Positions 16,962 to 27,839 of a stretch of DNA of 64,000 bases are shown in pieces. The stretch's first letter is position 1, and each line of letters starts with the position of its first letter. The notes under the pieces were generated by a model, which ran no database searches, was not told where the DNA came from, and saw only the letters and a list, made by a program, of their open reading frames with translations. Source of the stretch: Paucimonas sp. (lineage in GTDB: Bacteria > Pseudomonadota > Gammaproteobacteria > Pseudomonadales > Pseudomonadaceae); contig JAIRVG010000086.1 of assembly GCA_031253995.1 (NCBI GenBank), forward strand, positions 20,854 to 84,853, given 5' to 3'. A program made the position numbers and the translations under genes.

Positions 16962-17402
16962 ATGAACCTTGAATTGCGCATCGCCACCGCGGCCGACGTC
17001 GAAACCCTGTTCGATATCCGCACCAGCGTCACCCAGAATCACCTGTCCCGCGAGCAGATGGCCGGACTGGGCATCACCCCCGAGGCGCTCGCCTCGATTC
17101 TTGAGCAGGAACCCTGCGCCTGGATCGCCCACCGCAGTGGCGTGGCCGTCGGCTTCGCCATGGTCGATGGCGAGATTGGAGAAGTGTTCGCCCTGTTCAT
17201 CCGGCCGGGCTTCGAGGGCCTGGGAGTTGGCCGGGCGCTGATGGCGTTGGCCGAGGCGTACCTGTTCGAGCGCCATGTGCTGATCTGGCTGGTCACCGAT
17301 GGCAACCCGGGGATCCGCGCCAATGGCTTCTACCAGCGACTGGGCTGGCAGCGGGTCGGCCGGGTGGATGCGCGGGATGTGCGCTACGAAAAGCGCCGCT
17401 GA
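16962..17402 (+). CDS. GNAT-family N-acetyltransferase
   Basis: A 146-residue acetyltransferase with motif A (FALFIRPGFEGLGVGRALMALAE; Q/RxxGxG/A acetyl-CoA loop as EGLGVGRA) and the C-terminal NGFYQRLGW block. The substrate is unknown. The ATG has a TGGAGT site. It is divergent from thpR, with promoters in the ~115-bp gap. Confidence 0.88.
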   Translation: MNLELRIATAADVETLFDIRTSVTQNHLSREQMAGLGITPEALASILEQEPCAWIAHRSGVAVGFAMVDGEIGEVFALFIRPGFEGLGVGRALMALAEAYLFERHVLIWLVTDGNPGIRANGFYQRLGWQRVGRVDARDVRYEKRR

Positions 17403-17459
17403 GGTAGCTGGAACTGGCACCGCTCCCCCAGGGTTCGGCGCCAGCTTCTGGTATGCAGG

Positions 17460-17543
17460 TCACACCGGCGAAATCGTCCCCAACGCCCCGATCACGATTG
17501 CCAACGCCAGAAACCCGAACAGAAAAATCGCCATCTTGCCCAT
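17460..17543 (-). CDS. 27-residue single-helix membrane peptide
   Basis: A short frame MGKMAIFLFGFLALAIVIGA... ends LGTISPV. It has a near-perfect ribosome site (GGAGGCAGTG before the ATG) and is almost entirely one transmembrane helix. Such leaderless one-helix peptides often modulate a larger membrane complex, but there is no partner next door. It may be a conserved Pseudomonas small protein; I cannot name it. Confidence 0.6.
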   Translation of the reverse strand: MGKMAIFLFGFLALAIVIGALGTISPV

Positions 17544-17712
17544 CACTGCCTCCGCTTGATCTGCGCGGCGATCACCTCGGGGTGATCAGCCGGTCAGACG
17601 ACCCGGACCAGGAGCGCCCGCTCCGTCCTGGGGCCGTCTGCATGGGGCCTATTGTCCTCAAGCGACTGTTTGCATAACAGATTCAGAAAGCACGTAAAAA
17701 TACGGATCAGAT

Positions 17713-19272
17713 TCAGAACCTGAAGTGCCCGACCATCACGTGCAACTGCTGGCTCAGATGACTCAGCTCGGTACTGGCCGCGGAAATCTCCGCGCTGGCG
17801 GTGGCCGACTCTTCGGCGGTCTCGCGCACGCGGGTCACGCTCTGGTTGATTTCCTCGGTCACCGCCGCCTGCTCTTCGGCGGCCGTGGCGATCAGCTCGC
17901 TCATCTGCTGGATGTTCGAGACCTGGCGGGTGATGTGCTCCAGGGCCGTCCCGGTATCGCGCACGCCGCTGACCGACGCGTTGGTCTGCTCCAGGTTGGT
18001 CTGCATCATCCCGCTGCTTTCATTGGCGATCTGCTGCAGCTTGATGATCAGTTGCTCGATCTCGCTGGACGACGCCTGGGTACGCTGCGCCAGGTTGCGC
18101 ACCTCGTCGGCGACCACGGCGAAGCCGCGCCCCGCCTCGCCGGCCCGCGCGGCCTCGATGGCGGCGTTGAGCGCCAGCAGGTTGGTCTGCTCGGCCACCG
18201 CCTTGATCACGTCGAGGATCGCGCCGATACGCCCGCATTCCTGCTGCAGGCGCCCCAGGGATTCGGCAGAGATGCCGACGCCGCTGGCCATCGCCTCGAT
18301 CTGCCGGATCGCCTGCTGCGACAGGGCCAGCACGCTGGTCACCTCATGATCGGCGCCCTTGGCCGCGCTGGCGGCCTCCTCGGAGTTACGCGCCACTTCC
18401 TGCACGGTGGCGGCGATCTCGTTCATCGCCGTGGCGACCATATCGGTCTCGTTGCGCTGGCTGTCGATGCCTTCGCGGGTGGCGTTGGTGATCGACGCCA
18501 GTTGCGAGGCCGAGGCCGCCAGTTGCTGCGAGCCGCTGCCGATCTGCGAGATCACTCCGCGCAGGCTGGCATTCATGCTGTCCAGGGCACGCAGCAGCAC
18601 GCCCAGTTCGTCACCGCGGGCCGAATGGATATCCACGGTGAGATCGCCATTGGCGATGCGCTGGGCGGTCTTCACCGCCTCGCGCAGCGGATAGACGATT
18701 TGCCGGCTGATCAGCAGGGCGACGATGATGCCGCAGACGATTGCCACCAGGGTGATCGCACCCAGCAGCACATGGGTGCTCCTCACCTGCTCGGAGGCGC
18801 GGGCCTCCTCGGCGTAGTACAGGGTGTTGGCACCGTCCTGCAGTTGCGAAAGCAAATGGTTGGCGGCGGTCAGCTCGGCTACCGAACGGGCCTTGTCGCG
18901 GGCCTGGCTGTAGACCTGCAGGTCTGCCTGGAGCTTCTGCGCGGCGCCCAGGTCCTGGGCCGGCCAGCGCCCCTCGCGGGCGTCGCGCACCAGTTTCTCG
19001 AAGCCCTGCTTCAGCTTTTCCTGATGCTCCTGATGCAGGACCTGGTGCTGGGCATCGTTGCTCAGGGCGAAGTTGTAGTTGGCCTCGCGGGCGAACACGA
19101 TCTCGTCGAACAGGCCGCTGATGAAACTGATGCGCGACAGCGATGCACTGCTGTTCTGCAGCCCGAAGCCCCCCAGTAACGACAACAGCAGGGCAAAAGC
19201 CAACAGCAGGCCGAAACCGAGGCCCAGTTTGCGGGTAACGCTGAGGTTCTTCAGCGTGAAAGCCTGTGACAT
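17713..19272 (-). CDS. Methyl-accepting chemotaxis protein
   Basis: A 519-residue chemoreceptor. TM1 (about 15-35), a periplasmic helical sensor of ~150 residues (4-helix-bundle type), TM2 (VLLGAITLVAIVCGIIVALL), HAMP (ISRQIVYPLREAVKTAQRIANGDL), and a signalling domain with the conserved hairpin tip EQTNLLALNAAIEAARAGE. The ATG at 19272 (MSQAF) has a GGAGAAAGGT site; the TTG 12 bases upstream would overlap that site. The ligand is unknown. It has an unusually long, structured 5' leader. Confidence 0.93.
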   Translation of the reverse strand: MSQAFTLKNLSVTRKLGLGFGLLLAFALLLSLLGGFGLQNSSASLSRISFISGLFDEIVFAREANYNFALSNDAQHQVLHQEHQEKLKQGFEKLVRDAREGRWPAQDLGAAQKLQADLQVYSQARDKARSVAELTAANHLLSQLQDGANTLYYAEEARASEQVRSTHVLLGAITLVAIVCGIIVALLISRQIVYPLREAVKTAQRIANGDLTVDIHSARGDELGVLLRALDSMNASLRGVISQIGSGSQQLAASASQLASITNATREGIDSQRNETDMVATAMNEIAATVQEVARNSEEAASAAKGADHEVTSVLALSQQAIRQIEAMASGVGISAESLGRLQQECGRIGAILDVIKAVAEQTNLLALNAAIEAARAGEAGRGFAVVADEVRNLAQRTQASSSEIEQLIIKLQQIANESSGMMQTNLEQTNASVSGVRDTGTALEHITRQVSNIQQMSELIATAAEEQAAVTEEINQSVTRVRETAEESATASAEISAASTELSHLSQQLHVMVGHFRF

Positions 19273-19470
19273 ACCTTTCTCCAACCTGTGAATTCACCTG
19301 AACATCTGGAAGTGCCGTGCAGGCGCGAGCAAGCGCGCGCCCACAGTCATCTGGGCGCCAGGAGTGTTCCGGAGGGAGTTCACGCGCTGGGCATCCATGC
19401 GGTTCCCCAAGGGCGGGAAACCTCCTTTGCCCGGGCTTCCAGTGCCCGGCATTACCCTACTTATAGTAAG
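19273..19470 (-). other. Long structured leader of the chemoreceptor gene
   Basis: Between the ATG and an upstream promoter-like AT-rich stretch lie several good stems read on the minus strand: CGGGC/GCCCG, then GGTTTCCC/GGGGAACC with a 6-nt loop, and GCGCCCA/TGGGCGC. The sequence does not match the conserved cores of the c-di-GMP, glycine, fluoride or guanidine riboswitches as I know them. It may be an uncharacterised cis-RNA or simple attenuator. Confidence 0.4.
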
Positions 19471-19541
19471 GGAATGGTAACATCCGCAAACGATTGATCT
19501 CAATATGACATTATTGTCTGTTCAGGGCTATGGCGGACGTC

Positions 19542-19578
19542 GTGGGAGCGCAGCCCAGCGGGCTGGGTGGACTCCCAC
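19542..19578. repeat. REP-like hairpin
   Basis: Arms GTGGGAG/CTCCCAC enclose an inner CAGCCCA/GGCTGGG stem. It lies after the 3' end of the M14 peptidase gene and could stop its transcript. Confidence 0.7.
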
Positions 19579-19594
19579 AGGGTCCATGCGCCCG

Positions 19595-21493
19595 TCAGTA
19601 CACCGTCCCAACCGGATAGACGAAGGCATTCACGTCATAGAACGGCGTGCGCTGGTAGAACCAGCTCAGCCGCGCCTTCGGATCGCCGGCGAATGCCTGG
19701 TCGTCCTTCAGTTTCTTTTCAAACTCGGCCTTCAGCGCCGCATCCTGCTCCAGCATCTTGCGCGCCATCGGTTCCATCACATACTCCTCCGGTTCCTCCG
19801 CGGCGATCAGGGTCGAGTTGAAGAAGCCCCAGGACCAGAACGAATCAGGGCTTTCCGGGTGCAGCAGGTTCACCGCCAGCACGCCCAGCGGCTGGTCGAC
19901 ATCGATCAGCACCGATCCTGCCGGGAAGGTCTGCAGGCGCTGGAACGGCTTGCCCGTACCGCTGACCAGCAAGTGCCCTTCGTAACCGGGAATCTCGTTG
20001 GCGGCGGCACGGTCCGGCTCGAAGCCGCCGGCCACCTTCACGTCGCCCATGCGGTACTGGGTCACCGCCACGGCGGTGGGCTTGTCCAGGGTACGCATGG
20101 CGATGCCATGGGCCTTGAGCCGGGCAATCACCTCGCGCCACTGCGCCGGGACGATGTACTGCTTCGGCCGCTTGACCACCAGGTCCGGCTCGGTGTTGCC
20201 GGTGACCGGCACATCGAGGGTTTTCGGCTGGTTGCTCCAGACGATGGTCTTCGCCCCGGTGATCGGCGAGTCTTCGTAGCGGTAGTCACCCACCGTGAAG
20301 GGCACGGTTTCAGCCTTGCCGGGCTTCCAGGTCAGGATCACCTCCTTCTGCGCTGCCAGGCGCTTGCGGTCCTGTTCGATGGCGGCGCGCAACGAAGCGG
20401 CCTGCTCGCCGATCACCCCGAACATGGCCTTGAGCATCACGTAGTTGCCCAGCACCTGGGTGCGGTACGGGTGCAACGCATGCTGCTCGATGAGGATCGA
20501 GGGCACGTTGCGGATATCGCCGTACTGGTTGGAGAAACGCGCCAGGTCCGTGCGGTACGGGTAGTAGCCCTGAGTCGGGTCCTGGTTGTCGTTGAAGCTG
20601 ATGCACTCGTGGACCACATGGCCCTCGTCCTGCAGCGCCTTGTACACCGGGGCGCGCATTGTCCCGTCCATCCAGGCGCTGCTGGCCGGCGACCAGCCGT
20701 TGCCGTTGTGGCAGTAGGAGCTGTCGTAGGGGTACATGGCGCCGTCGGTGGAGTGGGTGTCGGCGAAGAAGCTCAGCTCGTAGGTGTTGAATACCCAGGC
20801 GACATTGCGGATTTCCGCGCTGTCGAGCTTGGTGAAGTCGCGGTTGAGGTTGTAGTTGAGGCCGTTGACCCGCCAGCCGGTGATGTCCGGGCCGTTCTGG
20901 TTGATCCGCCCGTAGGCACTGCGGCGGATGTCGCCGTCGATGTTGACGGTGGGGATGAACAGGATGTTGACCCGTTCCAGCAGCGCGGCCAGGGGCTTGT
21001 CGCCGGTGGTCATGTCGCGCAGCAGCATGAACATGGCGTCCTTGCCGTTGGACTCGCCGGGGTGGATCTCGGCCTCGACGAAGATCGTCGGCTTGCCGGT
21101 CTTCTTCAGGCCGGCGGGGGATTTGTCGCTGGACAGGGACACCACGGCGAGGATCATGGGGTAGCCTTCGGCGCTCTTTTCCGGCAGTTCGCTGAGGGCC
21201 ACCTTGCCGCCGGATGCCGCGGCGAGCTTGCGCAGCCAGGCGCGGGTTTCCTCGTAGGTGCTGGTCTGCTTGAAGTCGCTGGATTCAGCGATCGTCATCA
21301 GAGGGTCACCTGCCTTGGCGATGTAGCGGGTGCTGGTGATCTGCTGCTCGAACATGGCTGGCAGGATGCGCTGCCTGGCCGCTTCCGGGTAACCGCTGTC
21401 GTCGATATAGGCCGGCGCCGAGGGCAGCGCGGCCAGGGCGGACTGGCCGGTGCCGAGCAGCAGCGCGGTGAAAAGCAGGTGCGGATGCTTCAT
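19595..21493 (-). CDS. Secreted M14-family zinc carboxypeptidase
   Basis: A 632-residue protein with a Sec signal peptide (cleavage near ALAALP). Zinc ligands are visible as HPGE (EIHPGESNG) and the later His in FADTHSTDG, and the catalytic Glu in ILIEQHAL. These are the hallmarks of M14 carboxypeptidases. After the ~400-residue catalytic part, a beta-rich C-terminal region of ~200 residues of unknown role follows. Probably periplasmic or exported. The length is typical for the large Pseudomonas/Xanthomonas members of the family. Confidence 0.88.
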   Translation of the reverse strand: MKHPHLLFTALLLGTGQSALAALPSAPAYIDDSGYPEAARQRILPAMFEQQITSTRYIAKAGDPLMTIAESSDFKQTSTYEETRAWLRKLAAASGGKVALSELPEKSAEGYPMILAVVSLSSDKSPAGLKKTGKPTIFVEAEIHPGESNGKDAMFMLLRDMTTGDKPLAALLERVNILFIPTVNIDGDIRRSAYGRINQNGPDITGWRVNGLNYNLNRDFTKLDSAEIRNVAWVFNTYELSFFADTHSTDGAMYPYDSSYCHNGNGWSPASSAWMDGTMRAPVYKALQDEGHVVHECISFNDNQDPTQGYYPYRTDLARFSNQYGDIRNVPSILIEQHALHPYRTQVLGNYVMLKAMFGVIGEQAASLRAAIEQDRKRLAAQKEVILTWKPGKAETVPFTVGDYRYEDSPITGAKTIVWSNQPKTLDVPVTGNTEPDLVVKRPKQYIVPAQWREVIARLKAHGIAMRTLDKPTAVAVTQYRMGDVKVAGGFEPDRAAANEIPGYEGHLLVSGTGKPFQRLQTFPAGSVLIDVDQPLGVLAVNLLHPESPDSFWSWGFFNSTLIAAEEPEEYVMEPMARKMLEQDAALKAEFEKKLKDDQAFAGDPKARLSWFYQRTPFYDVNAFVYPVGTVY

Positions 21494-21566
21494 GGGGAGT
21501 TCCTTCTCACACGGGAACTGGCAACCTTAGAACACATTGCCAATCGATACGAGGGACGTTTCAGCC

Positions 21567-21893
21567 ATGTTGAGCAACCTGTTTAGCGGAGTGACCGAGC
21601 CGTCGGTGGACGAGCGCTTCGATGATCTGCTGAAGCGGCCCGGGGTGCGGGTCGAGCGGATCCTGTCCAATGGGCAGAGCAGTCCGCCGGACTTCTGGTA
21701 TGACCAGGACGAGGGGGAATGGGTGCTGGTGCTGAGCGGGTCGGCGGCGGTGCGCCTGGAGCATGAGGCAGAGGCGCGGGTGCTGGGGCCCGGGGATTTC
21801 CTGGATATTCCGGCGCGCTGCCGGCATCGGGTGGAGTGGACGGATGCCGGGCAGCCGACCCTGTGGCTGGCTGTTTTCTACCAGGTGAATTGA
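21567..21893 (+). CDS. Cupin-domain protein
   Basis: A 108-residue single cupin. The core runs DEGEWVLVLSGSAAVRLE, then GPGDFLDIPARCRHRVEWT, with metal-ligand-type Glu and His residues at the two cupin motifs. The substrate is unknown; such small cupins can be isomerases, sensors or metal-dependent enzymes. The ATG has GAGGG a little far upstream (12 nt). It is divergent from the M14 gene and followed by a REP hairpin. Confidence 0.82.
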   Translation: MLSNLFSGVTEPSVDERFDDLLKRPGVRVERILSNGQSSPPDFWYDQDEGEWVLVLSGSAAVRLEHEAEARVLGPGDFLDIPARCRHRVEWTDAGQPTLWLAVFYQVN

Positions 21894-21900
21894 AGGGCCG

Positions 21901-21926
21901 GTGGGAGCGGGTTTACCCGCTCCCAC
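21901..21926. terminator. REP hairpin between convergent cupin and ureG genes
   Basis: Perfect arms GTGGGAGCGGGT/ACCCGCTCCCAC with a 2-nt loop. It sits between two stop codons facing each other, so it is likely a bidirectional transcript end as well as a REP element. Confidence 0.65.
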
Positions 21927-21936
21927 AAGGTACGCG

Positions 21937-22560
21937 TCAAGCCAGCGGACGCAACATCCCCCGATCCACGATGAAGTCGATCAAGGTCTGCAATCCATGC
22001 CCGGTCTTCAGGTTGGTGAACGCCCAGGGCCGCTCCGGCCGCATGCGTTTGGTATCGCTTTCCATCACCTCCAGCGAAGCCCCGACATAAGGCGCGAGGT
22101 CGATCTTGTTGATCACCAGGAAGTCCGACTTGGTGATCCCCGGCCCGCCCTTGCGCGGGATCTTCTCGCCTTCGGCGACATCGATCACGTACACGGTCAG
22201 GTCGGCCAGTTCCGGGCTGAAGGTGGCACTGAGGTTGTCGCCACCACTCTCGACGAAAATCACTTCCAGGTTGCCGAACTTGCGCGCCAGCTCTTCCACC
22301 GCCGCCAGGTTCATCGAGGCATCCTCGCGGATCGCCGTATGCGGGCAGCCGCCGGTTTCCACGCCGACGATGCGCTCCGGCGCCAGGGCCCCGGCTTCGG
22401 TGAGGATGCGCTGGTCTTCCTTGGTGTAGATGTCGTTGGTCACCACGGCGATTTCATAGTGGTCGCGCATGGCCTTGCACAGCGCTTCCAGCAGCGCGGT
22501 CTTGCCGGACCCGACCGGGCCGCCGACGCCGACACGCAGGGGTTGCTTGTAGCTTTGCAT
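21937..22560 (-). CDS. ureG: Urease accessory GTPase UreG
   Basis: A 207-residue SIMIBI-class GTPase: P-loop GGPVGSGKTALLE, nickel-binding CPH (GGCPHTAIRED), ESGGDNLSATFSPEL switch and NKIDLAPYVGA. It couples GTP hydrolysis to Ni2+ delivery into apo-urease with UreD/F. Last gene of the operon, 10 bases after ureF. Normal length. Confidence 0.97.
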   Translation of the reverse strand: MQSYKQPLRVGVGGPVGSGKTALLEALCKAMRDHYEIAVVTNDIYTKEDQRILTEAGALAPERIVGVETGGCPHTAIREDASMNLAAVEELARKFGNLEVIFVESGGDNLSATFSPELADLTVYVIDVAEGEKIPRKGGPGITKSDFLVINKIDLAPYVGASLEVMESDTKRMRPERPWAFTNLKTGHGLQTLIDFIVDRGMLRPLA

Positions 22561-22570
22561 AGGGAATTCC

Positions 22571-23244
<674 letters not shown>

Positions 23245-23245
<1 letters not shown>

Positions 23246-23790
23246 CAGCCTGCCAGCAGCATTGCCGCGCCGGCCAGCAGGCCGCCGCCGAAGGCCTGTT
23301 GCAGGCGGGTGTGGCGACGCAGCAGGCAACCGACGCCGAAGCCGGCCACCAGCAGCAGGCCGCTCACCGTGACGAAGCCGGCGCTGAACACCCAGAACGC
23401 CCCCGGGCTGGACTCCACGCCATGGGCCCAGCCATGGAACAGGGCGAACACCGGCATCACCAGCGACAGCAGCAGCTGGCGACGCGGCAGGAGCATGGCG
23501 GCACCGGCCACCAGCAGCGAGCCGAGGATCATTGCTTCCATGCCGATCACGCCGCCGAACAGATGCCCCATCACCGCGCCACTGAACATGGCGAACAGGG
23601 TCAGCGCCGGCAGCACCAGGCGGCTGCGGGTCAGCGCGGCGAGGATGCCGGTGCCCAGCAGCATCAGCAGGTGGTCGAGGCCGGTCAGCGGGTGCAGCAG
23701 GCCGTCCTGCAACGGGTTGGCGTCATGGCCCGGGTGGGCCAGGGCCGGAACGGCGACCAGCAGCAGGGTCAGGGCGAGCAGTTTCTTCAT
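23245..23790 (-). CDS. ureJ: HupE/UreJ-family nickel permease
   Basis: A 181-residue membrane protein with a cleavable-looking signal, then the HPGHD nickel motif, HPLTGLDHLLMLLGTGI, and about five further helices including the HGWAHG motif. These are HupE/UreJ signatures for nickel import. The ATG at 23790 was chosen because GGAGAAACCC precedes it. It sits between ureE and ureF, coupling nickel supply to urease assembly. Confidence 0.93.
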
Positions 23791-23810
23791 GGGTTTCTCC
23801 TTGGTGGAAT

Positions 23811-24296
23811 TCACAATGCCGCCTGGGCCGGCAGGCGCACGAACAGGTGGTCGGAATGCTTGTGGCTGTGGGGCGCGCTCTGGTAGGCGCCCGCCTCGGG
23901 CTCGAAGGGCGCCTGCTCGACAACGACCTCAAGGCCGAAGCCGCGGACCATGTCATCCAGCACATGGTCATGCTGGTAGCGCAGGAAACCGGCCTCGACC
24001 TGCAGCGGCACATGGCGGTTGCCCAGGTGATAGGCGGCGCGGGCCAGGGCCAGCGGATCGCTGCAGTACACGGAGGACACTTCCTCGTCGGCGGCGACCA
24101 CGCGCACCACTTCCCCGCCCGCCTCGTCCGCCAGCAGCTCGCCGCCACGGATCAGCTGGCCACGCTCCAGCATCAGGCCGGCATCGCGGCCGTCGTCGAG
24201 GGTGATGCGCACCCGGCTCTTGATCCGGGTGTCCAGGCTCAGCGTGGCGCTGGCGGTCGCTGCGCCCTCTTCCACCCTGCGGGTCAACAGAATCAT
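23811..24296 (-). CDS. ureE: Urease accessory nickel chaperone UreE
   Basis: A 161-residue UreE: N-terminal peptide-binding domain, then the metal-binding domain with YHLGNRHVPLQ, and FLRYQHDHVLDDMVRGFGL. The C-terminal tail has only a modest His cluster (PHSHKHSDH), unlike the long His tail of the Klebsiella protein. The ATG has an AAGGAGAA site; the further upstream frame is out of family. Confidence 0.95.
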   Translation of the reverse strand: MILLTRRVEEGAATASATLSLDTRIKSRVRITLDDGRDAGLMLERGQLIRGGELLADEAGGEVVRVVAADEEVSSVYCSDPLALARAAYHLGNRHVPLQVEAGFLRYQHDHVLDDMVRGFGLEVVVEQAPFEPEAGAYQSAPHSHKHSDHLFVRLPAQAAL

Positions 24297-24310
24297 CAGG
24301 TTCTCCTTGC

Positions 24311-26010
<1,700 letters not shown>

Positions 26011-26014
<4 letters not shown>

Positions 26015-26331
26015 GCGTCGGCCTCCAGCTTGCCCATGACCTTGCCCTGGAAGCCGTAGACCTCGCGCTTGCCCACGTAGGGCACCAGGGTCACGCTGCG
26101 CGCCTGCCCCGGTTCGAAGCGCACCGCGGTGCCGGCCGGGATGTCCAGGCGATAGCCGCGGGTGGCCTCGCGCTCGAACACCAGGGTGTCGTTGACTTCG
26201 TAGAAGTGATAGTGCGAGCCGACCTGCACGGGCCGGTCGCCATGGTTGGCCACGCTGACACTGATCGTCGCGCGGCCGGCATTGAGTTCGATATCGCCGC
26301 TGGTGGCGACCTGGATTTCTCCGGGAATCAT
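26011..26331 (-). CDS. ureB: Urease beta subunit
   Basis: A 106-residue beta subunit starting MIPGEI, with NHGDRPVQVGSHYHFYEVN and GTAVRFEPGQ, and ending with the GKVMGKLEADA tail. It forms the structural heterotrimer with UreA and UreC. The order and spacing (23 bases after ureA) are those of the standard operon. Confidence 0.97.
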
Positions 26332-26354
26332 CCTGCTCTCCTCGTTATGCCGAC

Positions 26355-26657
26355 TCAGACGATCGGGTCATGGACGGTGACCAGCTTGGTCCCGTCGGGG
26401 AAGGTCGCTTCGACCTGGACGTCGTGGATCATCTCTGCCACCCCTTCCATCACCTGGTCGCGGCCCAGCACTTCGCGGCCCAGGTTCATCAGTTCGGCGA
26501 CGGTGCGGCCATCGCGGGCGCCCTCCATCACTGCCGCGCTGATCAGCGCCACCGCTTCCGGGTAGTTGAGCTTGAGGCCACGGCCCAGGCGGCGCTCGGC
26601 GAGCAGCGCGGCGGTGAACAGCAGCAGTTTGTCTTTCTCTCTCGGGGTCAGCTCCAT
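26355..26657 (-). CDS. ureA: Urease gamma subunit
   Basis: A 100-residue gamma subunit beginning MELTPREKDKLLLFTAALLAERR, with KLNYPEAVALISA and the C-terminal TVHDPIV, exactly the family length. The ATG was set here because this is the universal ureA start; the frame upstream is only an extension into ureD. Confidence 0.97.
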   Translation of the reverse strand: MELTPREKDKLLLFTAALLAERRLGRGLKLNYPEAVALISAAVMEGARDGRTVAELMNLGREVLGRDQVMEGVAEMIHDVQVEATFPDGTKLVTVHDPIV

Positions 26658-26668
26658 GGTCGCTCTCT

Positions 26669-27502
26669 TCAGGTGGCCCAGATCCGTGGCGGGCACGGCG
26701 CAAGGCCGACAATGGCCGGGCGCAGCGCCTGCCACAGGCGCAGCAAGGTGGATTGAAGGCGTTGGTTGTCGTGGTCCAGCAGGCGGACAACCAGCAATTG
26801 GCCAAGCAGGGTCGCGCCGGCGGGGACGGCGAGGTGCTCGATAAGGGTGCGCGCCTGCTCCAGCAACTCAGGGGTGGCCGGGGCGGCGCAGAAAGTGGCT
26901 TGCAGCGGGTAGCCGGCGAGCTTGTGCAGACTGTCGCCGTCGATGCGCAGGCGTTCGTGCAGGCCGGGATCGTCCGGCAGGTCGATCTGCAGACGGCTGT
27001 CCAGCGCGCCGTGGCTGAAGGTTTCGTTCATCACCGGCCGGCCCAGGCAGAGGATTTCCCAGGCCAGCAGGCGGGCGCCGGGGGCCAGGCTGAAGCGGTT
27101 CTCAAGGCGGGCCCGGGCACCGGGGAAGCAGATGTTGCCGTGGGGCAGCCACTCCAGGGTGGCGCCTTCGGCCAGATGAAAATGCTGCTTGAGCACCGAA
27201 ACGGGGCCGGCGCTGCGGTAGAACTTGGTGGCGCCGGGCATGGTCAGCAGCGCGTGGCTGCCGGGTTCCAGGTGCACGTCGAGGGTCAGGCGATCACCGC
27301 CGACCACGCCGCCCGGGGGGTGCAGCACATAGACGTGGCATGGGGCGCCCTCCGGGTAGAAGGGGCGCTGCACCAAAAGAGGTCCGAAATGTCGACGCGC
27401 ACCAATACAGGTCCTCCCGTTGCGCTGGACAAAGCGCAATTTCAGCTCGGCGCTCCAGCCGGCGGTGTCATCCGCCGGTGCGAGCAGTTCGGGTAGGGAC
27501 AT
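26669..27502 (-). CDS. ureD: Urease accessory protein UreD
   Basis: A 277-residue UreD/UreH with RPFYPEGAPCHVYVLHPPGGVVGGDRL, MPGATKFYRS and WEILCLGRPVMNE. It is the scaffold that binds apo-urease and carries Ni through UreF/UreG. First gene of the operon; the ribosome site is weak (GGAAGCG). Confidence 0.96.
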   Translation of the reverse strand: MSLPELLAPADDTAGWSAELKLRFVQRNGRTCIGARRHFGPLLVQRPFYPEGAPCHVYVLHPPGGVVGGDRLTLDVHLEPGSHALLTMPGATKFYRSAGPVSVLKQHFHLAEGATLEWLPHGNICFPGARARLENRFSLAPGARLLAWEILCLGRPVMNETFSHGALDSRLQIDLPDDPGLHERLRIDGDSLHKLAGYPLQATFCAAPATPELLEQARTLIEHLAVPAGATLLGQLLVVRLLDHDNQRLQSTLLRLWQALRPAIVGLAPCPPRIWAT

Positions 27503-27617
27503 TGTGACGCTTCCGATAAACGCCGCGTTTACTGGGAAAATTCTGTAATCCCGAGACTACGCGGCTGATTAAGACTGTCTGCGCAAGCCTTGTAGTTGGC
27601 GGGTTTGCGCGGACCTG

Positions 27618-27638
27618 ATCGATTGATCAGTAATCGAT
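27618..27638. promoter_or_regulatory. Dyad upstream of the urease operon
   Basis: Arms ATCGATT/AATCGAT separated by 7 bases lie about 115 bp before the ureD ATG, inside the AT-rich spacer. The size suits a dimeric repressor or activator (for example a GntR-, LysR- or NAC-type nitrogen regulator). The regulator is not identifiable from sequence. Confidence 0.35.
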
Positions 27639-27748
27639 GGAAGCTGTAAAAGCATATTGCGGGCCAGAATGGCGCATGTGGGGGATTTCTTGCGGGGGGT
27701 GTGCACTGGGATGGGGATGGCGCGCAGTGAGAATGGCTTTGCCCGCCA

Positions 27749-27833
27749 GGGCCTCATCGCTGGCAAGCCAGCTCCCACAGGTATCGCGTGCACCGCTGGA
27801 CCTGTGGGAGCTGGCTTGCCAGCGATAGGGCCC
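27749..27833. repeat. REP pair (GCTGGCAAGCCAGCTCCCAC type)
   Basis: Two REP units in opposite orientation: ATCGCTGGCAAGCCAGCTCCCACAG and its near-exact complement, with a ~25-bp centre. The pair ends just before the stop of the ABC importer operon. The same type occurs at 41303-41405 and, in variant form, at 63653-63792. Confidence 0.88.
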
Positions 27834-27839
27834 TGAAGC

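Noticed and set aside
19273..19470. c-di-GMP or other known riboswitch in the chemoreceptor leader
   Set aside because: The core sequences of the known classes are not present; only generic stems are seen.
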